Shown in pieces: positions 58,880 to 64,000 of a DNA stretch of 64,000 bases. The notes beneath the pieces were generated by a model that did no database searches, had not been told where the DNA came from, and saw only the letters and a program-made list of their open reading frames with translations. Within the stretch, counting starts at the first letter, position 1. Each line of letters starts with the position of its first letter. The DNA is taken from NCBI GenBank assembly GCA_041751875.1, contig JBGSIC010000003.1, positions 62,001 through 126,000 on the forward strand, written 5' to 3'. The translations under genes and the position numbers were made by a program. The stretch is from JBGSIC01 sp041751875 (lineage in GTDB: Bacteria; Bdellovibrionota; FAC87; UBA2466; JACKAF01).

Positions 58880-61800
58880 GGCGCTTTCTTTCCATTCTTT
58901 TTTTAAGCACACTAAGCTCTCATTCAGCTCGGGCTTTGCCTGTGCACGCTGTTTCCATCGATGAGGGCGGGCGTCCCCCCATGCCTGAACCGTACAAAAC
59001 CCCCGAGGTTCCCCCGGAGTGGAAAGCGGCTCTTAAAGAAATCGAAATCACTTTTTGTGGAAGCCTTCTGCAGACGGGGCCTCAAAGAGAGGCAGCCAAG
59101 CGCTTTTTTGAAAAAGACTTCTCTCAAGCCCCCCCGGTTGTGCGCCAGGTATTCACCGCGCTTCGGTATTTTGATTTAAAAGAGTCGCTTACCGATGAGC
59201 GCAAACTCTATGAGGATATTAAAGAGCTCCAATTTCATTTAAAACAATTCGGCCTCTCTAAACCCAACCCCAGTCTTGCGGAAACGTTTCGAAAGCGCGC
59301 GGCGCGCTCCCACTCCCCTTCGGTGCAAGTGGTCGCTAACAGTATGGCGCAATTTTTGGAGCACAAACGTCCCGATGAAGAAAAGCTCCTAAGGGCGCTT
59401 GAACAGCTTGTTCTCCCCGACTTGGAAGATTATCACAACACACTCTGCCAGCTTTTTCCCACCCGGTCTCAGGGATTTGCGACGTCCCCGCTTCTTACCT
59501 TAAGAGAGCTTCTTGTGGCTCTTCCCCTATTCCAAGGCGGAAGGCTGAGCAAAACAGCCAAATCGCACCTTGAGCACATCACCCGAAACGATATCTCGGG
59601 AAATCATATTTTTTCCCTCCGCAAGGTACTCTCCCCGCACTTTGAAGCACTTATTAACGATAGATTTACTGACTCGGAACGTGGAAGTTTTTCGAACGAA
59701 TTTACCCACGCGCTTTCTGAAAAACTTCTAAGTGAGAATATCCCCCATGGAGTACCCACGCAGTTTGAAGTCCCCCCCTATGTGGCAGGAAAGATCTTTG
59801 GGTTTAAAGACGATCCCTTCCGGGGAGCTCTTATTGTGCCCAAAAGATGTGGAGAGGGGCGTGACTCCTTTATTTTTGGTCACGCGAAAGCCAGTTCGCC
59901 GGAGGCTATTGACCCTATTCCTAACATGGGCTCACTGCATTGGGATGAGCGTCTCCAAGCTAGTATTTTTGAGTATGAAGTCCCCCCAGAGCACCGAAAC
60001 CGTTACTACGTTGAGTACAGTCTGAAATTAAACTGTGAGGGTGCTAACAGTTATTTTTCCATCGAACACGTGATGAATCCCGATAAAGATCCAAAGGACT
60101 TTATCTCCCAGTCTATAAATATCCCGTACTACAAATACACCCAAAACGGCACGATGGTTTTGTGGTTTTCAAAAAAGGAATCTCCAGAGCTTATTAAACA
60201 GCTGGAAGCCTCGGGCTTCCGATGCGAAAAGGATTCGATATTCCCTTTAAAGCGCATGCTGATTTATCTTCTGGCCAATAAAGAAAAGCCGGTTGACTAC
60301 CTTATTACCCCCGTTGAAAAAATCTGGCGGGACACAGACCTCTACGAACTTAAAAAAATGGGGAAGCTCAGGCACTGCAAAAGGGGACATGAAGAAGTGG
60401 CTCTTCTTACCGAGTATGAAACGGAAGATCGCGGGACAGACACCTTAAGCCGCCGCGAAATGGAGAGCGCACTTCACCGAACCAAAGACGCTCCTTTACT
60501 TTGGGTAGATGCAGTAGAAAGCTTGGCAAGTTACAAAATCGCCCGCGCTCTGCATGAATTCCACCCCAAGCAAATCGACCTCGTCGCTCCCGAAACCGGC
60601 AATACGGAAAAAGCCGAAGTCGTCTCCCTATCAACACTTCTCGCTCTGTTAAACAAAAAACCGCTCCATGAAAAAGATCTCTCAAAAGACCTCCCCCTTT
60701 TGCGCTCCGGGAATGTTGAAAACGAGGAGCGGCTAATAAAGGAGCTTAAGAACCTCAAAAACTCTCACTACGCCTCACGCCTGTCATCCTCGCGCTTCTC
60801 CGTTCCGGAAGATCCTTGGCTTAAAACCTTTGAGGAAGGTGGGGAATACATCCCCGGCGTTTACGTAAACCCCAATCGCTCCTACTCGCATGAAAAAACT
60901 CACCCCGAATGGGCGGCGCTACTTAACGAGGTGGCTCACTCTGATTTCACGCCGGAATTGAGACTCGACCAGATTCGGGCCCTAAGTCACTACTTTAGGT
61001 TCATGCCTCCGGGAGTGGAAAAAACACGGCGAGCGCGCTGGCTCCAGGCAGGCTTGAGCCTTCCCAAAGAAGCTCAAAGAATGGATCGAAGAGCTTTCTA
61101 CGCCAATCTTTCGGATCCATTAACCCAGCTCTTCGTTCATACGCTGGAAGACGAAGCTGCCCCCATTCTTGAAAAAGCCCTCTTGAGTGCCAACAAAGGG
61201 ATTAACGTTGATGCCTTAAATTTCTTGACCCACAAGCCAAGTCTTGCCAAAGACCCCCATATCCAAGAGGCGCTTCTGCTACTTCTTGAAAGCGAGGGCG
61301 ATATTAACGGCCTAGTTCTTCCCCTCTTAGAAGACGCTTCTAAGGAAAGACTCCCGGAAAAATCCGTCTTCCACGAAAGTGGTCTTAGTTTCGAAGAAGA
61401 ACACCTGTCCGAACTAAGAAGCTATGGTCTGCAGTGGCAAGAAGGAGAGCCCACCGATAAACTCATCAAAGAGCTTACCCAAATCCTCCCGAATGCTTGG
61501 GCGAAAGAAAAAGAACTTGAGGATAAACCCGCTCTTTCTAAAATCTACGGCGTCGGGGAAGAGCTTCTCGAAAAAGCTGACCCCAATGGCAAAGCCTTTT
61601 TTAAAACCATCTACCACTCCCCCCAGCACGCTGAGCTTTTGAGAAACGCGGCCTGGTATCAGCTTGCTCGCGACGGAAAACGCTCCCTTCCTCCGCTTGT
61701 TCTCCAAAGATTTAAAGAAGGAAAAGCCGAGGAGTTTGACGGAAAGCTTTTGCGCCGGGCTTCCGAAAAAGATATCCCCGCCTTTATTGAAATCCTGCGC

Positions 61801-62472
61801 GCCCAAAAAGACGACACGGTCCGAGCGCAGATACTGGTCACACTTTCAAACCTGGGAGAAAAAGCCCTTAGCGCGCAGCCCGCGCTTGAAGAGATCCTTC
61901 AAGAGAACACAAAACAGAAACGGAATAACATTTTCGTTCTTACCACTCTATTTAACATCGCAAAGAAAACCTCCCCTCCCCTCGCGGAACAGTTCTCCCT
62001 ATTGCCCAAAAGTGAAAAGGAACTCTCCATTGCAGGCCTACTGAAGTTTGGAAACGAAGGACAAAAAGAGAAAGGCCTTCAAAAACTCCGGGCTCTCGGT
62101 CCATCCATCTTCGATAACCGCAGCCCCTTCGTAGCAAAGCTTGCCAAAGCCATCTCCGACAGCCCCGACCTCCAGCGCCAAGTATCTGAAATGGTCTTTA
62201 CGAGAAAGGGAGAGCTCGAAGGCTACTCCTCGGGAAGAGTCGAGCTTCTCAAAGCGATGGATCCTAAAGTGGCGATCCCTGTCTTTAAAATTCTCTTGGA
62301 GAGAGGTACCAATTGGCAAAAAGAAATTGCGCTCTCCACCCTTTATGAAAAGCCCGACTGGGCGACGGAAATGGTGCCTAAGCTCAACAGCATGGCGATG
62401 GAAGAGAAAGACCTAGACCTGGCCAGACTGGCGGCAAAGGTGTTGTTCGAGAGAGTGGGCTTACACAGGTAA
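58876..62472 (+). CDS. Giant secreted protein 2 (1198 aa) with HEAT-like C-terminal part, unrecognised
   Basis: I do not recognise this protein. A signal peptide (MRRFLSILFLSTLSSHSARA) is followed by helical sequence, then at about residues 285-440 a beta-rich block (VPPYVAGKIFGFKDDPFRGALIVPKR, then YYVEYSLKLNCEGANSYFSIEHV). The region from about 690 to the end is a long row of paired helices (ALNFLTHKPSLAKDPHIQEALLLLLESEG, AAWYQLARDGKRSLPPLVLQ, DTVRAQILVTLSNLGEKALSAQPALEEIL, PVFKILLERGTNWQKEIALSTLYEKP) of HEAT/ARM type. Such solenoids make binding surfaces. It starts within the ATGA of the preceding gene, so the two proteins are likely partners. Confidence 0.7.
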   Translation: MRRFLSILFLSTLSSHSARALPVHAVSIDEGGRPPMPEPYKTPEVPPEWKAALKEIEITFCGSLLQTGPQREAAKRFFEKDFSQAPPVVRQVFTALRYFDLKESLTDERKLYEDIKELQFHLKQFGLSKPNPSLAETFRKRAARSHSPSVQVVANSMAQFLEHKRPDEEKLLRALEQLVLPDLEDYHNTLCQLFPTRSQGFATSPLLTLRELLVALPLFQGGRLSKTAKSHLEHITRNDISGNHIFSLRKVLSPHFEALINDRFTDSERGSFSNEFTHALSEKLLSENIPHGVPTQFEVPPYVAGKIFGFKDDPFRGALIVPKRCGEGRDSFIFGHAKASSPEAIDPIPNMGSLHWDERLQASIFEYEVPPEHRNRYYVEYSLKLNCEGANSYFSIEHVMNPDKDPKDFISQSINIPYYKYTQNGTMVLWFSKKESPELIKQLEASGFRCEKDSIFPLKRMLIYLLANKEKPVDYLITPVEKIWRDTDLYELKKMGKLRHCKRGHEEVALLTEYETEDRGTDTLSRREMESALHRTKDAPLLWVDAVESLASYKIARALHEFHPKQIDLVAPETGNTEKAEVVSLSTLLALLNKKPLHEKDLSKDLPLLRSGNVENEERLIKELKNLKNSHYASRLSSSRFSVPEDPWLKTFEEGGEYIPGVYVNPNRSYSHEKTHPEWAALLNEVAHSDFTPELRLDQIRALSHYFRFMPPGVEKTRRARWLQAGLSLPKEAQRMDRRAFYANLSDPLTQLFVHTLEDEAAPILEKALLSANKGINVDALNFLTHKPSLAKDPHIQEALLLLLESEGDINGLVLPLLEDASKERLPEKSVFHESGLSFEEEHLSELRSYGLQWQEGEPTDKLIKELTQILPNAWAKEKELEDKPALSKIYGVGEELLEKADPNGKAFFKTIYHSPQHAELLRNAAWYQLARDGKRSLPPLVLQRFKEGKAEEFDGKLLRRASEKDIPAFIEILRAQKDDTVRAQILVTLSNLGEKALSAQPALEEILQENTKQKRNNIFVLTTLFNIAKKTSPPLAEQFSLLPKSEKELSIAGLLKFGNEGQKEKGLQKLRALGPSIFDNRSPFVAKLAKAISDSPDLQRQVSEMVFTRKGELEGYSSGRVELLKAMDPKVAIPVFKILLERGTNWQKEIALSTLYEKPDWATEMVPKLNSMAMEEKDLDLARLAAKVLFERVGLHR

Positions 62473-62482
62473 ACGTCGCAAT

Positions 62483-63484
62483 TTAGCCGGGAGGGCGCCC
62501 AATCATCACGCGCGCAGGGCGAATGATCTGGGGGCGGAAATAAGCATTAAGCACATCATCAATGCCTTGAACCGTGTCCAAGTATGATTGTGTCAATGAG
62601 GGTCCTTCGTCCAGTGACCCCTCCGGCATCCAGATGCCATCGATCTGCACCAGCCTTGAGGGCGATTTGCGTGATTTAGCAAAAGGAAGACCGCGGAGAA
62701 GGTCCCCGTCGAAGTACAGCATTTTTGTTACCGGATCGGAAAGATCCGCCCCCTCATCCATCAAATACGTAAAAGACTCCAGCGAGGAAACTTCCTCTTC
62801 ATTCACCACATGGTTGAAACCAAAAACGGGGATTGTTCGGCTCACCAAAGGAATTGTACTTTGATAGAGGAGCACTCCTTCCACTTCGCCACGGTAACCA
62901 GCTGATTGGGCTATCTGACCGACTGCCTCAGGTACGCTTCCTAAAAAACCGGTATCGACTACAATGAGCTTGTCGCCGTCAAATACGCGGTGTTGCTCCA
63001 GGTAGGCTCTTGCTTGGTCTTGCGGGCGCGGCCCGGCATGGGCCAAACGGCGCCAACCGTTTCTCCCCAATTCCACGCGATAGGTAGGCCTCTCGCCTGA
63101 GTTGCCACGCACCTTATGAATGCCCAAAATTTTTTCTGTTAAATAAAGAAAGTGGAGCCTGACGTTTAGTTGGGGACGACGGGCGAAGTAACCCTCCAAC
63201 AAAGTCCCTAGATGTTCCGCACCGCCCAGCGCAATAACGATATCGGTTCGCCCCTCTTCAAGAACAGCGTCCTCTACGAAGCGGGCAAAGCGGACGCCAA
63301 ATTTATGCGTAAAATCGCGGGCAAGTACGTAACTTTCCGAGCGGCGATCGACGAGCTCGGAGCCACGTGCCTTTTCTTGAACGGCATCACGGCAAAGCTT
63401 TGCCCCCACAGAAAGGGCAGCGAAACTCGGAATGCTGCCGACCAATAAAGAGACGGAAAGGAATGACCAGAAAAAATGCCGCAT
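62483..63484 (-). CDS. Secreted protein with phosphoribosyltransferase-like motif, unrecognised
   Basis: From the ATG at 63484 the product is 333 residues with a signal peptide (MRHFFWSFLSVSLLVGSIPSFAA). A Rossmann-like core is suggested by TDIVIALGGAEHLGTLLEGYF near residue 80-100 and by KLIVVDTGFLGSVPEAVGQIA near 170-190, where D-T-G-F-x-G-S-V recalls the nucleotide-binding loop of PRTase-like enzymes. Catalytic residues cannot be confirmed. The gene is convergent with giant protein 2 (11 bases between the stops). Confidence 0.55.
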   Translation of the reverse strand: MRHFFWSFLSVSLLVGSIPSFAALSVGAKLCRDAVQEKARGSELVDRRSESYVLARDFTHKFGVRFARFVEDAVLEEGRTDIVIALGGAEHLGTLLEGYFARRPQLNVRLHFLYLTEKILGIHKVRGNSGERPTYRVELGRNGWRRLAHAGPRPQDQARAYLEQHRVFDGDKLIVVDTGFLGSVPEAVGQIAQSAGYRGEVEGVLLYQSTIPLVSRTIPVFGFNHVVNEEEVSSLESFTYLMDEGADLSDPVTKMLYFDGDLLRGLPFAKSRKSPSRLVQIDGIWMPEGSLDEGPSLTQSYLDTVQGIDDVLNAYFRPQIIRPARVMIGRPPG

Positions 63485-63654
63485 TTGAAATCTCACACCT
63501 CTTCCCCCTTGGGAAGAGTCCACTTATCGGCCGCGAACCTACCATGAAACTAGGGACTTAGGGAAGAACCCAAGAAACCGCTTTAGCGGGGAGGAGTGCG
63601 AAAAAACTATTTTTTATGTACATTGTTTCAACGACTTAAGGTATTTTCGCGACC

Positions 63655-64000
63655 ATGCAAACGACCCAAAATCTCAAGATTGCCCTGGTACAGACCCAAG
63701 CGGGGGCTCACTCTGCGGCTGCCAACCTGGAAAGAGCCATTTCCTCGATCGGGGAGGCCGCTAAAAACGGAGCGAAACTCATTTGTCTGCCTGAGCTTTT
63801 CCTTTCGCCTTATTTCTGTCAGGTACCCGATGATGAGCTTTTCAATTCAGCCGAACTCATTCCTGGCCCCACTACGGAAGCCATTTCACGGGTGGCAAAA
63901 AAAGAAAACGTCGCCGTAGTGGTACCGCTATTCGAGCGTAGAGCGCCCGGCATTTATCACAACAGCGCGGCGGTGATTGATACCGATGGGTCTCTCGCTG
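63655..64000 (+). CDS. aguB: Carbon-nitrogen hydrolase, N-carbamoylputrescine amidase-like (cut by window edge)
   Basis: The first 115 residues of a nitrilase-superfamily enzyme are visible from the ATG at 63655; the rest lies beyond the window. LKIALVQTQAGAHSAAANLERAI is the standard start, and ICLPELFLSPYFCQ (residues 43-56) carries the catalytic Glu47 in the E-L-F-x-x-x-Y-F-C-Q form typical of AguB, followed by GPTTEAISRVAKKENV. AguB turns N-carbamoylputrescine into putrescine, CO2 and ammonia. The catalytic Lys and Cys are out of view. A link with the potABCD importer is plausible. Confidence 0.8.
   Translation, partial: MQTTQNLKIALVQTQAGAHSAAANLERAISSIGEAAKNGAKLICLPELFLSPYFCQVPDDELFNSAELIPGPTTEAISRVAKKENVAVVVPLFERRAPGIYHNSAAVIDTDGSLA

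Noticed and set aside
1..64000. CRISPR arrays, rRNA operons, transposases and integrases
   Set aside because: No regularly spaced direct repeats, no 16S/23S segments and no transposase or integrase motifs were seen on either strand.

Overview
The window looks like part of a Gram-negative bacterial chromosome, with about 60 protein genes, one tRNA gene and no rRNA, transposase or CRISPR array. Many products carry lipoprotein signals (LTAC, LPAC, LFAAC types), there are several predicted outer-membrane barrels, a TamB/AsmA-type protein and two ABC systems. This style, with many TPR, secreted and OMP-like proteins of no known function, fits Bdellovibrionota or a related deltaproteobacterial-type lineage. 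That placement is inference; no rRNA is present to settle it.

Layout. 1-7.9 kb (minus strand): a truncated TamB/AsmA-like envelope protein, two TPR proteins, elongation factor P and a ComEC-like channel. 8.0-10.6 kb (plus): a housekeeping block rplU-rpmA-obgE-nadD with a small ORF at its end. 10.7-16.7 kb: a DUF1207-like OMP, queC with a DUF366 partner, an ArnT/PMT-type glycosyltransferase, a CxxCH protein, an SRPBCC protein and a DTW tRNA-modification enzyme. 16.7-24.9 kb is a patchy accessory region: a 1089-residue lipoprotein with TIGR03790-like and dockerin-like parts, a decayed second copy of the DTW gene end, a small K+ channel, a GAF histidine kinase, TerC, copies of a palindromic repeat, and tRNA-Glu. 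24.9-30.6 kb: an S33-type hydrolase and a compact potABCD polyamine importer operon.

31.5-41.5 kb is a surface-glycan region: two GT2-type transferases, a phosphatase-superfamily protein, a Wzx-like flippase, an unusual fusion of an Ntn glutamine amidotransferase to a PseA/WbpG-type sugar amidotransferase, an integral membrane glycosyltransferase and a methyltransferase. 41.5-49.6 kb is mixed: an AlkZ-related protein, ahcY, a CPBP protease, a thiamine-binding protein, an EamA transporter, two OMPs and an FKBP lipoprotein.

49.9-54.6 kb is one tight operon: lipoprotein, LolA-like protein, FtsX/LolE-type permease, LolD-type ATPase and barrel-like protein. It looks like a dedicated envelope export route. 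55.5-62.5 kb holds two translationally coupled giant secreted proteins (1135 and 1198 residues) that I do not recognise; with the Lol-like operon and the amidotransferase fusion they are the best candidates for undescribed biology. The right edge cuts a carbon-nitrogen hydrolase of the N-carbamoylputrescine amidase type, which with potABCD points to active polyamine metabolism.

Non-coding structure: a family of about 100-125 bp imperfect palindromes occurs at least four times (20984-21107, 24516-24641, 24667-24764, 42303-42427) plus a fragment at 23789-23854. A different, triply nested palindrome lies at 5354-5477. Start codons were moved from the longest reading frame where a Shine-Dalgarno site or signal peptide favoured an internal start. 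All family names come from reading motifs by eye, not from database searches.
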